Source: Candidatus Enterococcus murrayae (lineage in GTDB: Bacteria; Bacillota; Bacilli; Lactobacillales; Enterococcaceae). Taken from it: a stretch of 64,000 nt of DNA. The stretch covers positions 1 to 64,000 of the forward strand of contig NZ_JAFLVR010000004.1 in NCBI RefSeq assembly GCF_017315985.1. Reading direction: 5' to 3'. Position numbers and translations under genes: made by a program. The notes below the pieces were generated by a model. It was given only the letters and a program-made list of their open reading frames with translations, was not told the DNA's origin and did no database searches. How positions within the stretch are numbered: the stretch's first letter is position 1; every line of letters starts with the position of its first letter. Below are positions 52,606-62,228 of the stretch, piece after piece.

Positions 52606-53718
52606 ATGAAAAAAATAAATAATTATTGGGTAGATTTTTTCTTTTTAGAACTGATTGGTATTTTTTTGCTTTTTCAACAAGGGTTTAAACCGCATATGAT
52701 CGTTTATTTATTAGCGAGTATTCTTCTTGCTGGACCAGCACTACTGCTTCGAAAAACATTCGGTCAATCATTAGGCGTTTTTCCGTTACTGATTTTAAGT
52801 TTCTTTTGGCCGATGCTGCTTGTCTTCTTGCCAGCAAATTTAAGAATTGCTTGGCGGGAGGAAATTATTTGGAGCTGGGGATTGATCGTTTTGATTGTGC
52901 TGCTATTTCAAGACAGCCTTTCATCGCCTGAACGGCTATTGATTGTTTGCTTAAGCTGTTTTTCCCTACTCTTAGCTTGGCGTGGAAAAAAACAAGAGGA
53001 AGTTACAGAGGCTTTACTGCAGCTGAAAGATGACAGTTGGGAAAAACAAGAACTGTTAAAACAAAAAAACCAAGAATTAGTACAATCACAAGAGACCTTC
53101 ATCGACCTAGAAATTTCGGAGGAGCGCAATCGGATTGCCCGCGATATTCATGATAATGTCGGGCATTTATTATCAAGCGCCATTATTCAACTTGGTGCTA
53201 TCGAAGCGATCAATCAAAGTGATGGCTTAAAAAAACCATTAGAACAATTGAAGTCGACGATTCATATAGGGATGGATAATATACGCGAAAGCGTTCATGA
53301 TTTACATGAGACTTCTTTGACTTTTGAAAAGGGACTAGATTTGTTGATCGCGGATTTTCAATTTTCCGCAGTAGAGATTAAAGGAGCTATTCCAGAAAAA
53401 CTGAACCAAGAACAAGAACGAACACTATTAATGGTGATGAAGGAAGCTCTGGCTAATGTGATGAAGCACAGTAATGCAACAAAAGTTACGTTCTCCTTCA
53501 ATGAGCTGCCTGCTTTTTACCGCTTGCAAATTCTTGATAATGGCACTTTAGCCAAAAAAAATGGAGATGGGATCGGTTTGAAAAGCATGCGTCAGCGAAT
53601 AGAACAAATCGGCGGACAGCTGCATATCTCACAAACTCCAAATAATTTTTTGATCCATATCATTGTGCCGAAAGATACCCCTTCCTCGCTTCGCAACACA
53701 ATTAGTTCAAGCGAATGA
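52606..53718 (+). CDS. Sensor histidine kinase, NarL-type system (LnrJ-like)
   Basis: This 370-residue protein has four or five membrane helices in the first 125 residues with only short loops, a coiled coil (about 130-170) and a HisKA_3 domain with the phosphorylated histidine in RNRIARDIHDNVGH (His about 182). The ATPase domain has MKEALANVMKHSNAT (N box) and GDGIGLKSMRQR (G box). The nearly loop-free sensor fits intramembrane sensing of envelope-active drugs, as in LnrJ and LiaS-like kinases. The response regulator follows 54 bases later. Confidence 0.9.
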   Translation: MKKINNYWVDFFFLELIGIFLLFQQGFKPHMIVYLLASILLAGPALLLRKTFGQSLGVFPLLILSFFWPMLLVFLPANLRIAWREEIIWSWGLIVLIVLLFQDSLSSPERLLIVCLSCFSLLLAWRGKKQEEVTEALLQLKDDSWEKQELLKQKNQELVQSQETFIDLEISEERNRIARDIHDNVGHLLSSAIIQLGAIEAINQSDGLKKPLEQLKSTIHIGMDNIRESVHDLHETSLTFEKGLDLLIADFQFSAVEIKGAIPEKLNQEQERTLLMVMKEALANVMKHSNATKVTFSFNELPAFYRLQILDNGTLAKKNGDGIGLKSMRQRIEQIGGQLHISQTPNNFLIHIIVPKDTPSSLRNTISSSE

Positions 53719-53772
53719 TTAAGAGGCATTTAGTTGCAGAAAAACAAAATTAAAGACTCAAGGAGGAAAGAT

Positions 53773-54405
53773 ATGATCCGTGTTGTCATTGTTGATGATG
53801 ATCCGTTAGTGGCAGAATCATTAAAAACTATTTTAGAAATATCTGAAGAGATCGAGGTTCTTGGAACCGGAAACTCCGGCCCAGAGGCTGTGAAGCTGTA
53901 TTTGCAAGAGCGTCCTGACGTTTTACTAACAGACATTCGCATGGGGGAAAGCACAGGGATTGAAGCAGCAAAAGAAATTTTTAAACAAGTTCCTGACGCA
54001 GTTATTCTACTGCTTACAACATTTTCTGATGATGAATATATTCGAGAAGCATTGCAAATTGGTGTAAAAGGCTACTTGATCAAACAAGAGCTTGCCAGTA
54101 TCGTGCCCGCAATCAAGGCCGTTTATAATGGACAAACAGTTTTCGGAACGGAAGTTGTTGGTAAATTAGCATCGATTTTGACCGACCAAACACCGCAAAA
54201 ACTGAACAATATCGAATTATCCGAACGCGAAGAAAGCATCCTATTTGCCGTTGCTAACGGTAAAAATAATAAAGAAATCGCTCAGGAATTATTTCTCAGT
54301 GAAGGAACCGTTCGAAACAATCTCAGTCAGCTTTTAGAAAAATTAGAAGTACGTGATCGAACACAGTTAGCGATCTTCTATTATAGAAATTATCCACAGA
54401 AATAA
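53773..54405 (+). CDS. NarL/FixJ-family response regulator (LnrK-like)
   Basis: This 210-residue protein has a receiver domain (1-120) with acidic DDD at 8-10, phospho-acceptor Asp54 in LLTDIRM, the conserved threonine in LLLTTFSD and lysine in GYLIKQE. A LuxR-type helix-turn-helix follows (about 145-205; LSEREESILFAVANGKNNKEIA). The ATG at 53773 is chosen because AGGAGGAAAGAT precedes it directly. It probably activates the divergent ABC exporter operon. Confidence 0.92.
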   Translation: MIRVVIVDDDPLVAESLKTILEISEEIEVLGTGNSGPEAVKLYLQERPDVLLTDIRMGESTGIEAAKEIFKQVPDAVILLLTTFSDDEYIREALQIGVKGYLIKQELASIVPAIKAVYNGQTVFGTEVVGKLASILTDQTPQKLNNIELSEREESILFAVANGKNNKEIAQELFLSEGTVRNNLSQLLEKLEVRDRTQLAIFYYRNYPQK

Positions 54406-54446
54406 CCGAAGGAGCGTATTTTGTAAAGTCAGTTTTTCCGCAGAAT

Positions 54447-54491
54447 ATAAAAAGGAACAGAGATACGATCACTAACAATCGTATCTCTGTT
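54447..54491 (-). terminator. Terminator overlapping the end of the MazG-like gene
   Basis: AACAGAGATACGAT/ATCGTATCTCTGTT is a perfect 14-base stem around 8 bases. One arm encodes the last codons of the minus-strand gene, and a T-rich run follows on that strand. It can also stop plus-strand transcripts. Confidence 0.8.
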
Positions 54492-54789
54492 CTAATTTTT
54501 GCTTATGAATCGTCATTATTTCTTGTAAAGAAATTTCATATTTGTCGGCTATGATAAAAAGATTATCCAAAACATCGCCTAATTCCTCTGTTAAATTTTC
54601 GATTGCTTGAGAGCGCTCTGACAGTTTTTCATCTGGTCGGTCACGTCCAATCTCGATCGTTCGGATTGCTCGACAAACTTCTCCAACTTCTTCCGAAAGA
54701 AAATTTGATCGTATAAATGGATCGTATTGATACCAATTTCTTTTTTTATAAAAGTCCCCAATCCACTCTTGATACGCTTGAATATCCAA
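54472..54789 (-). CDS. MazG-like nucleotide pyrophosphohydrolase
   Basis: This 105-residue all-helical protein has the MazG metal motifs LSEEVGEVCRAI (E-x2-E) and ENLTEELGDVLDNLF (E-x2-D). Such enzymes split nucleoside triphosphates to monophosphates, for house-cleaning or stress control. The ATG lies 13 bases downstream of AGGTCT-like purine-rich sequence, so the ribosome site is modest. Its last codons form one arm of its own terminator. Confidence 0.85.
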   Translation of the reverse strand: MDIQAYQEWIGDFYKKRNWYQYDPFIRSNFLSEEVGEVCRAIRTIEIGRDRPDEKLSERSQAIENLTEELGDVLDNLFIIADKYEISLQEIMTIHKQKLEQRYDC

Positions 54790-54874
54790 AAAAAGACCTC
54801 CATTCTTTTTAACGAACGTAAGTTCTTATTCTATGATATACTACTATCAATAGAAATGAAAGAGAGGGTTTATT

Positions 54875-55435
54875 TTGAATATCATCGTTTATTGTGGAGC
54901 CGGCAGCGGCAATGACCCAATTTATCAAAAGACAACGGAAAAGTTCGGTGAATGGATTGCTGAAAAGAAGCATACTCTCATTTATGGTGGGGGAAAAGCT
55001 GGTTTGATGGGTACAATTGCTGATTCTGTACTAAACAACAAGGGTAAGGTAATTGGGGTTATTCCTACCTTTCTGATAGAAAGAGAACTTGCCCACCCTA
55101 ACTTAACGGAAATGCATGTCGTTCCATCAATGTCTGAAAGAAAACAAAAAATGCTCGAGCTGGGAGATGCGTGTATCGCATTACCTGGGGGTCCAGGAAC
55201 ATTAGAGGAAATCACGGAAATGATTTCTTGGGCAAGAGTCGGTCAAAATGCGAATCCGTGTGTACTGTTCAATGAAAAAGGCTTCTATGATCCATTGAAA
55301 AATCTATATGACAGTATGGTAGAAAATAATTTTCTGACCCAGGAGGATCGAAATAAGACTTTATTTTCTAGCTCGTTAATTGAAATCGATCAATTCATAA
55401 ACAATTATACGCCCCCTCAGATTCGTAAATACTAG
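54875..55435 (+). CDS. LOG-family protein (cytokinin riboside phosphate phosphoribohydrolase-like)
   Basis: This 186-residue Rossmann-fold protein of the TIGR00730 family has YGGGKAGLMG near the N terminus and the hallmark LPGGPGTLEEITE with the catalytic glutamate. LOG enzymes hydrolyse nucleoside 5'-monophosphates to base and ribose 5-phosphate; the old annotation was lysine decarboxylase. The start has GAGAGGG upstream. It is a single gene closed by a bidirectional terminator. Confidence 0.9.
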   Translation: MNIIVYCGAGSGNDPIYQKTTEKFGEWIAEKKHTLIYGGGKAGLMGTIADSVLNNKGKVIGVIPTFLIERELAHPNLTEMHVVPSMSERKQKMLELGDACIALPGGPGTLEEITEMISWARVGQNANPCVLFNEKGFYDPLKNLYDSMVENNFLTQEDRNKTLFSSSLIEIDQFINNYTPPQIRKY

Positions 55436-55439
55436 AAAA

Positions 55440-55484
55440 AAGATAGTGCAACCGCAGAGTCCTGCTATTTGCACTATCTTTTTC
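55440..55484. terminator. Bidirectional terminator between LOG gene and dltD
   Basis: AAGATAGTGCAA/TTGCACTATCTT with a 17-base loop has T-runs on both strands. Confidence 0.9.
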
Positions 55485-56748
55485 ACTTTATTTCTGCAGG
55501 GTTCATTTCTTGCCATTCTTTACTTAAGAAATATTGATTATTAATTTTATAATTCTGAATCTGTGACTTGCGATCTGCCAAGAATGGAGCGATTTTTTCA
55601 TCCGCTGCCAACCAGCCTTTCCATCCTAAATGAATAGTATCCTGCATAAAATATGGGGTATTTTCTTGATCGGTATAGTCAGCGATATTTTTGAATCCTT
55701 GCGAAGTCAGTTGATACTTGATCTTACCAGAAAACTGCTTCAGCATCTCTTTTGAAAGTCCGGTAAAGTCCGCCCAACGACCATTGACCGGCGGAATAAT
55801 AAAGAGTGCATCCGCATGTTCCTTCGCTAGTTGATCTAATGCCAATTGGAAATCTGAAAATTCTGGTGAAAAACGATAATCCCATTTTTTTTGAGAATTT
55901 TCAAAACGATTCATATGTGGTTTGATTCGTTGATGATAAAAACGTCGTTGAATCCCAAATTCATTTCCTTGTGTTGCCCGCTCACCTAATTGATTGGCTA
56001 ACGTATTTAATTCTGTATGATCATATTTTTCGGGCAGAGCTTTCGTGTTTTTATCAATCATATCTTGTTTGCTGACCATACCAATGGTGCTGAATAGTTC
56101 ATCTTCCCGCTCCAACATATTCAATTTCAACTTACTGAAAACTAAATCTGTTTTATCAGGTAGCTTCCCGTCCATCACAGCAGCTAACATTCGGTCTAAT
56201 CGTTCATCTTTTCTTACCACGCCATAATGCGTCAAGCGTTGAGCCAAATACTTATCACTCGCTTGAACTTTTCTTAAATTCAGCAACCAATGCAAGGTTT
56301 GTTCTGGAGAATAGTAAGCATCAAAGTAATCACGCTTGATCCCGTGTTTGACAAACCATTGAGGAGAAATGATAAAAACTACTTTTCGCTGCTTCAAGTC
56401 ATTTCCCAACGACTGCATCATCATGAACTGAGTCAACGATTGCGTTCCTGGTGCTCCCATCAGAAATGGTGTGTAGCCTCGGTCGTATTTTTCGGCTAAG
56501 ACCGATGGATGAAACGGGCTGATTCGGCTTAATTCGGAGGAACCAAAGAACGGTACATAATTGTCGGTACTCAGAGCTTCCTTTGTAATACTGTTCCCTC
56601 GTAGTACATTTCCCGCCATTGAACTGGATGCAGCCTTGATCAGCTTTGGATCGCTGCTGTTAATTTTATACGGCGAGAAAAAAAGAAGAACCAATAAAAC
56701 TGCCGCTAAAAGAATCGGCCCAAAAATACCGAAGAGTTTCTTTTTCAT
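55483..56748 (-). CDS. dltD: D-alanyl transfer protein DltD
   Basis: This 421-residue protein has an N-terminal membrane helix (about 5-25) and an extracellular SGNH-like domain with the nucleophile serine in FFGSSELSR and the C-terminal DTIHLGWKGW carrying the aspartate and histidine. DltD moves D-alanine onto teichoic acids at the outer face of the membrane, reducing negative charge and cationic-peptide binding. Its start overlaps the dltC stop by one base. Confidence 0.95.
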   Translation of the reverse strand: MKKKLFGIFGPILLAAVLLVLLFFSPYKINSSDPKLIKAASSSMAGNVLRGNSITKEALSTDNYVPFFGSSELSRISPFHPSVLAEKYDRGYTPFLMGAPGTQSLTQFMMMQSLGNDLKQRKVVFIISPQWFVKHGIKRDYFDAYYSPEQTLHWLLNLRKVQASDKYLAQRLTHYGVVRKDERLDRMLAAVMDGKLPDKTDLVFSKLKLNMLEREDELFSTIGMVSKQDMIDKNTKALPEKYDHTELNTLANQLGERATQGNEFGIQRRFYHQRIKPHMNRFENSQKKWDYRFSPEFSDFQLALDQLAKEHADALFIIPPVNGRWADFTGLSKEMLKQFSGKIKYQLTSQGFKNIADYTDQENTPYFMQDTIHLGWKGWLAADEKIAPFLADRKSQIQNYKINNQYFLSKEWQEMNPAEIK

Positions 56749-56981
56749 TAATCTTGCAAAGCTTTCACTTGTTCGATAATTTTATTGGGTGTGTTCCATT
56801 GAGTGCGGTCAAACTCTGAAACTGGCACTTGTACGCCTAATTGTCCTTCGATCTCAACCAGTAGTTGAACCGTTGCTAATGAGTCCATCAAGCCTTCTTC
56901 GAATAAATCCACATCGGGATTGTCTCTTACTTCCTCTGTTCCTGTGATATCTTCTAAAATGCTGAATAATGTGTCTTCCAT
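56748..56981 (-). CDS. dltC: D-alanine carrier protein DltC
   Basis: This 77-residue acyl-carrier-like protein has its phosphopantetheine attachment serine in GLMDSLATV (about residue 34). DltA loads D-alanine onto its cofactor thiol, and DltB then uses it. The lone gap in the operon, 44 bases, separates it from dltB. Confidence 0.95.
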   Translation of the reverse strand: MEDTLFSILEDITGTEEVRDNPDVDLFEEGLMDSLATVQLLVEIEGQLGVQVPVSEFDRTQWNTPNKIIEQVKALQD

Positions 56982-57025
56982 GTTACTCGCTCCATTTCGT
57001 GTTTGTTTTTTAGGTAGTTAACTTT

Positions 57026-58246
57026 CTAACGCATTAGAAAAATGTTATGAAACCATAATTTATCCAAGAAGCCTGAGAAGATCAAAAAGCTCAAGCAGAC
57101 AGCGTTGAAGGTCAAGAAAATCGCCAACGCGTGGGTAAACTTATTAGATGGAATTTGTTTCTTGTGTTTCTTCTTGAATCGCAGCCACGCGTCGGTCAAA
57201 CAGATCAATGCAGCGTGGTAGAAACCGTATAAAATGTAATACCAAGTCAAGCCGTGCCATACACCCATGATCAAAAATAAAGCGAAGTAGCCGACATTCG
57301 AAGCCACGATTCGACTCTTGAAGGTCTTCTTTTTGATCAAAGTAAACATCAAGCGCATATAAATATAGTCACGGAACCAGAAGGAAAGCGTCATATGCCA
57401 ACGATTCCAGAATTCCTTGATGTTCCATGATAAGAACGGCTTGTTGAAATTGGGCGGTGTTTCATAGCCCATCAGCTTGCTGGTACCAACGGCAAACAAA
57501 CTGTAACCAGCGAAGTCGAAGAATAAATACATACTATACACATACATGTAGCCGACTAAACCCCAAGAAAGTCCTCCGTGGTGCATCGCCATCCGATCCA
57601 CGATCGGCAGCAATACTTGACCAAAATAATAGCCAATGACGAATTTATATAGGAATCCAACAAAAATATCATGTACACCAGAACCTAATAGATCCACGTA
57701 CTTTTCCGGTGCTGGGGGATCGTTCAAATCCTTTTCAAAACGACGATACCGATCGATTGGACCAGAGGAGATCGTTGGGAAGAACAGCAGGAACTTGATG
57801 TAATTCAACGGGCTGTATTCCTTGATCATCCCATCCCGCATTTCCATAATGATCTGAACGGATTTGAAAGTTAAGTAAGAAATACCTAGAAAACCAACGA
57901 TGGAATTTTGCCCATCTAAAAATGGTGTCACCTTAACTAGGATCAGCGGCACAATGCTTAAAAATACTGCTAAGTAAAAGATGTTCGCTTGATTCTTATT
58001 CTTACGATAGTGATGATAGCACCAAACTAAAATGCTTTGGAAAATCACGTAGCCGATCAGTGCCAGCCCTTGACGATAGTCCTTTCCGCCAAAGGAAATA
58101 TAAAGAAAGAACAACGTGATCAAAGATTGATACCAGCCGATTCGTTTGCCGCGAATCAGCAAACTTAAAATCAACGGCAACAACGTGACAAATAAAATGA
58201 TGAAATAGATTGGTGATGCATAGGGCACCATGTGAGGAATCAACAT
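57026..58246 (-). CDS. dltB: D-alanyl transferase DltB (MBOAT family)
   Basis: This 406-residue membrane O-acyltransferase has about ten hydrophobic segments and the catalytic histidine in MGVWHGLTWYY (about residue 335). It passes D-alanine from DltC across the membrane. Conserved family segments FWNRWHMTLSFWFRDYIY and FFPTISSGPIDR are present. Its start shares one base with the dltA stop. Confidence 0.95.
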   Translation of the reverse strand: MLIPHMVPYASPIYFIILFVTLLPLILSLLIRGKRIGWYQSLITLFFLYISFGGKDYRQGLALIGYVIFQSILVWCYHHYRKNKNQANIFYLAVFLSIVPLILVKVTPFLDGQNSIVGFLGISYLTFKSVQIIMEMRDGMIKEYSPLNYIKFLLFFPTISSGPIDRYRRFEKDLNDPPAPEKYVDLLGSGVHDIFVGFLYKFVIGYYFGQVLLPIVDRMAMHHGGLSWGLVGYMYVYSMYLFFDFAGYSLFAVGTSKLMGYETPPNFNKPFLSWNIKEFWNRWHMTLSFWFRDYIYMRLMFTLIKKKTFKSRIVASNVGYFALFLIMGVWHGLTWYYILYGFYHAALICLTDAWLRFKKKHKKQIPSNKFTHALAIFLTFNAVCLSFLIFSGFLDKLWFHNIFLMR

Positions 58247-59757
58247 CAGCTATTCACCTCATTGATCAGTCTCTTGCGATCAATCTTGCCATTTGCTGTC
58301 AATGGTAAGTGCTCCACATAAATAAATTTTTGCGGAATCATGTATTCCATGACACCTTCCCCTAACTCTTCTTTGATCGCTTTCGTTAACTGATAGGCTT
58401 TTTCAAAGTCATTGTCATTGACAACAACATAAGCAACCAGCTGTTGAACCTTATGATTTTGATATTTCGGAACGACGGTTGCTTGCTTCACATAGGAAAC
58501 TTTCTCTAAATGATGATCAATGTCCTCCAGTTCAATTCTAAAGCCATGCAACTTCACTTGAAAATCGATCCGTCCTTCATAAAGGAGTAAGCCATCTACG
58601 TGCAGCCTTCCAGCATCACCTGTGTGATAAGCTGGAACGCCGTCGATTTCAAAGAATGCTGCGGCTGTTTTTTCCGGGTTATGCATATAGCCTTTTGACA
58701 CGCTGGGGCCTTTGATGATAATCTCTCCCGCTTCACCCTCAGATACTTCTTGATCTCCATCGTAGATCAAGACTTCGGTATCTTCTTTGATATAACCGAT
58801 TGGCACACGATCATACGTAGTTAGCAGTTCATCTGTCACTTCAATTTGCGTCATGGCAACAGTCGCTTCCGTTGGGCCATAGGTATTGAAAATTTTCGCA
58901 TTTGGAAAACGTGTCAATAATTCCTTTGCAGTCTTACGTGTTAACTCTTCCCCACAGAATTGGAAAATTTTTAATGAAGGAACGTGTTCTCCATCGAAGG
59001 TCTTTTCCATCAGACAAATATCTATGAAGGACGGTGTCGATACCCACACCTCTAAAGCTAGCTTCGGTAAGAATTCGAATAATTTCTTGAAATCATTGAT
59101 CACAGATTTTTCCACTGGCACCAGTGTTCCGCCGCTGCAAAGTGCAGGATAGACACTCATAACAGATAAATCGAATGAATAAGGTGCCTGCGATAAGAAA
59201 CGCATCCCCGTTTTGATTCCAAAATCCTTCAAATCCCAATTCGTAAAACTCAATAGATTTTTATGACTGATCTGGACGCCTTTTGGTACACCTGTCGTTC
59301 CAGAAGTGAATATGATGTAAAACGTTTCATCCTCTGAAACGGGCTGTAATTCGATTGGCTCTTGTTCTGAGTTAAAAACCTCCGCTAGATCCGTTGGCGT
59401 CAACACAGGAATCTCCAAAGGAATCTCTGCTGGCCAAGGCAAAACACTTAGAATCATCGCCGGTTGTGCTACTTCAAGAATCAATTGGATTCGATCCAAT
59501 GGAGTATTCGATTCGATTGGGATATAGGCATGACCGCTTTTAACTGAACCTAGGAAACTGGCGATCATTTCAAATTCTAATTCGCCAAATACAACAATAG
59601 GTTTTTCAGCGGCTACGTGTTGATTCAAAAAATAAGCCAGACTATTTGACCATTGACGCAAGATTTGATAACTGAACGTCTCTGTTTCTGATTGATAAGC
59701 GACTGCTTCTGGTTTTTCACTCGCCAATTTATCGATTGCTTCAATAATATTTTGCAT
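58246..59757 (-). CDS. dltA: D-alanine--DltC ligase DltA
   Basis: This 503-residue adenylating enzyme has FTSGTTGVPKGVQ (phosphate loop), FNTYGPTEATV, YHTGDAGRL and the C-terminal catalytic lysine in TANGKIDRKRL. It activates D-alanine with ATP and loads DltC. The order dltX-A-B-C-D and tight overlaps confirm the assignment. Confidence 0.96.
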   Translation of the reverse strand: MQNIIEAIDKLASEKPEAVAYQSETETFSYQILRQWSNSLAYFLNQHVAAEKPIVVFGELEFEMIASFLGSVKSGHAYIPIESNTPLDRIQLILEVAQPAMILSVLPWPAEIPLEIPVLTPTDLAEVFNSEQEPIELQPVSEDETFYIIFTSGTTGVPKGVQISHKNLLSFTNWDLKDFGIKTGMRFLSQAPYSFDLSVMSVYPALCSGGTLVPVEKSVINDFKKLFEFLPKLALEVWVSTPSFIDICLMEKTFDGEHVPSLKIFQFCGEELTRKTAKELLTRFPNAKIFNTYGPTEATVAMTQIEVTDELLTTYDRVPIGYIKEDTEVLIYDGDQEVSEGEAGEIIIKGPSVSKGYMHNPEKTAAAFFEIDGVPAYHTGDAGRLHVDGLLLYEGRIDFQVKLHGFRIELEDIDHHLEKVSYVKQATVVPKYQNHKVQQLVAYVVVNDNDFEKAYQLTKAIKEELGEGVMEYMIPQKFIYVEHLPLTANGKIDRKRLINEVNS

Positions 59758-59793
59758 GATTATCCCTCCACTCGGTCCAAGAACGAATTCGTA

Positions 59794-59943
59794 TTAAAAT
59801 TCGTTGTAGATAAAATTATCACCTTGAATGCTTCTGTAATGGTATAAGTAAACTAGAATCAAAAGGACGGCAAAGTAAAAAATCGTCTTTCCAATAAAAC
59901 TTAACCAGTAACGAGCAGCAGGTTTTTTATAAAAATCCCTCAT
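59794..59943 (-). CDS. dltX: DltX, small membrane protein of the dlt operon
   Basis: This 49-residue protein has one membrane helix (about 14-33) and the conserved C-terminal tail GDNFIYNEF, whose last residues take part in D-alanine transfer in studied systems. The ATG at 59943 follows AAAGGAGAGGG by a few bases; the open frame starts 20 codons earlier, in promoter sequence. It is the first gene of the operon, 36 bases before dltA. Confidence 0.9.
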   Translation of the reverse strand: MRDFYKKPAARYWLSFIGKTIFYFAVLLILVYLYHYRSIQGDNFIYNEF

Positions 59944-59974
59944 CCGATCGCCCTCTCCTTTTTCTTTTGTGATT

Positions 59975-60003
59975 ATTATAGAACGCTGGCGAAAATCTTC
60001 CAT
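59975..60003 (-). promoter_or_regulatory. Promoter of the dlt operon
   Basis: On the minus strand TATAAT is preceded 17 bases upstream by ATGGAA, a poor -35 element. That would suit a promoter needing an activator. Confidence 0.5.
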
Positions 60004-60152
60004 TTGTTCTTCTTACATATAGCGCTCTCAAACGAACAGTTTTGTCACATGTCTGATCACCATTTTAAAGATATGGTTTTCAACAAGACAGAAAGGCAGA
60101 GCCTAGCACTCTTTGCTAGACCTTTTTGTAAGCCTGTTCTACTTTATCCCAA

Positions 60153-60190
60153 TAAAAAAAGGGATATACCAAACCTAATTGATATACCCC
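60153..60190 (-). terminator. Terminator of bceAB-like operon
   Basis: On the minus strand GGGGTATATC pairs with GGTATATCCC (G-U pairs allowed) and is followed by TTTTTTTATT, just after the permease stop. Confidence 0.75.
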
Positions 60191-60203
60191 ATTCATCATA
60201 TTT

Positions 60204-62228
60204 TTATAGAAGTTTCTTCTGATAGACACAAGAGATCCAATAGAACAACGCATAAACAACTAACATCAATCCACAAAATAGATATACAAACCAATAATCC
60301 GCATTTTTAGCGATATGTGAGATTACCGAGAGTGCCAGTATACTATGAATCAATGCTAAAATTGCTGGAATGAAAAAAACAACCCGATTCTCTCGTTTGA
60401 TTTCCTGATAAATCGTCTTGTCCGGAATCCCCATCTGCCGTAACAGAGCATATTTTTTTCGTTTCTGCTTAAATTCTGAAAGCTGGCGAAGAGTCACCAT
60501 ACTGGCTGTCGTAATAATAAAAGTGGCTGTTACAAAAGTCACAACGAACAAAACTAGTCCCATACTGCTGCGAGTCATGCGGTAAACTTCCTGATAGGAC
60601 GTATATTCTGATCGATAGATTGTCGAATCCTCTTTTTTAGAGCCTTCGCCCTTACTTACCTCTCCGATAATTTGCTTGTTTTTCCAAGCTAGTTTGTAGT
60701 GGATTGGAAAATCCCAATCGCCCTTCAAACGCTTACGAATCAACCGATTTAGTTTTTCTTCGTTGTGATTCTTCACATCGATCACTTCAATAGTATAACT
60801 GAGACCTGGGGTTTCATTAAACAGCTTATCCGAAACAACGATCATTCCAGTTCCATAACGCAGATTTGTATCGCCAAAGAAATTTGGATGTGTCTCTTGC
60901 ACCGTCAACCGTCGATTCTTCAGGTAAATGCTTTTGCTGTAATGAGTATAGTCATTTAAATATCTTTGATAAGAACTCAAAACAACCGTCGAACTCGCCG
61001 TTTTCAAAGAAATATCCCGCAAAGTCGGATTCGTTTTTTGAAATGAACGATAATCTGAAAGAGAAACCATATCCATAATCTCCGGCTGCGAGTTCATACC
61101 TTCACCAGAAATTTCGACACTTTGCTTAGCAGGTACTGTTTTAAAATTCAGGGATTGTCGTTGATAAGGTCTCATTTCCTGCAGCTTAGGCGCAATTTTT
61201 TCATAGCTTTCCCGTGTAATCATCAAAGAGGCTGGAGCAATCTCATTCACTGAACGCATTTCTAACGAAACAACTGCTGCCATTCCACCCAAGATCGCTA
61301 GCGCCAAGCCCAAAGCAACTGTAATAGAACCAAAGAAACGCCACTCGCTGAACAAGCGCAGCTGCCATTCGCTACGTGATAGCATACCGAGGTTTTTATT
61401 TAATCGCTTCGGACGATAGGAATTGTACCAGCGTAATGTAAAGGCGAAAAACAAATAGCTTCCGATGACACATAAGAGAAAAATTCCACCCATCAACAAC
61501 CCATTTCCTTGAATCAACCCAAAATATTCACTTGCTTCGCGAGCAAAGTCAATATAGCTTATTGCCATTCCCCAGCCGCCCAATAAAAGCAATACACCGA
61601 TTACACCTAAGATTTTTTTCCATAGTGATATTTTCATTGCCTGTATCTTTCGCAACTGAAGCTTTTTAAGATGAGAGAACTTGTACCCCGATACTAGCCA
61701 AAGAATCTGCAATGAAACTACTCCGAGAATGAACAACACCACTAGGCCAGTAGCTACAACGGCATCGGTTGAAAAAAAGAAATGTACTTGTAACGGCAGA
61801 TCCATCGCCTTAACCAAAATCATACTAAAGAGCTTGGATAACAGGACCCCCAGGCCAATACCAATCATAAAAGAAAAAATTCCAATAAAAAAAATCTCTA
61901 AAATGAACCAAAGGCAGATCTGATAGTAGTTTAAGCCATATAAATGGAAAATACTGATATCTTTACGACGATTTTCAATGAAGAAACGATTGGTATTCGC
62001 CATAAAAAAAAGCAATATTAAAACAACGGCAAAGCTGCCAAAGCCCAGCATTCCAACAAGTTGGGTATTTTTTCCTGCACTGCGGATCAGAGGCTGCTCA
62101 TACGTCATTGCAGTAAAGGAATAATAAACCATTACCGCAAAAATCAGACTGAAGAAAAAGATTAGGTAGTTAGATAATTGTTTTTTGAAGCCGCGCCAAA
62201 TAATTCTAATCAGCATTGGCTTTCCCAC
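60204..62228 (-). CDS. BceB-like antimicrobial peptide ABC permease
   Basis: This 674-residue FtsX-type permease has ten membrane helices (one near 20-40, three between 50 and 170, two around 205-265, one around 290-325, three after 580) and a large extracellular domain (about 330-570), the BceB layout. BceAB-type transporters free lipid II intermediates from bacitracin and related peptides and signal to a partner kinase. No BceRS-like pair lies in the window, so sensing would need a kinase encoded elsewhere. It overlaps the ATPase gene by 23 bases. Confidence 0.88.
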   Translation of the reverse strand: MGKPMLIRIIWRGFKKQLSNYLIFFFSLIFAVMVYYSFTAMTYEQPLIRSAGKNTQLVGMLGFGSFAVVLILLFFMANTNRFFIENRRKDISIFHLYGLNYYQICLWFILEIFFIGIFSFMIGIGLGVLLSKLFSMILVKAMDLPLQVHFFFSTDAVVATGLVVLFILGVVSLQILWLVSGYKFSHLKKLQLRKIQAMKISLWKKILGVIGVLLLLGGWGMAISYIDFAREASEYFGLIQGNGLLMGGIFLLCVIGSYLFFAFTLRWYNSYRPKRLNKNLGMLSRSEWQLRLFSEWRFFGSITVALGLALAILGGMAAVVSLEMRSVNEIAPASLMITRESYEKIAPKLQEMRPYQRQSLNFKTVPAKQSVEISGEGMNSQPEIMDMVSLSDYRSFQKTNPTLRDISLKTASSTVVLSSYQRYLNDYTHYSKSIYLKNRRLTVQETHPNFFGDTNLRYGTGMIVVSDKLFNETPGLSYTIEVIDVKNHNEEKLNRLIRKRLKGDWDFPIHYKLAWKNKQIIGEVSKGEGSKKEDSTIYRSEYTSYQEVYRMTRSSMGLVLFVVTFVTATFIITTASMVTLRQLSEFKQKRKKYALLRQMGIPDKTIYQEIKRENRVVFFIPAILALIHSILALSVISHIAKNADYWFVYLFCGLMLVVYALFYWISCVYQKKLL

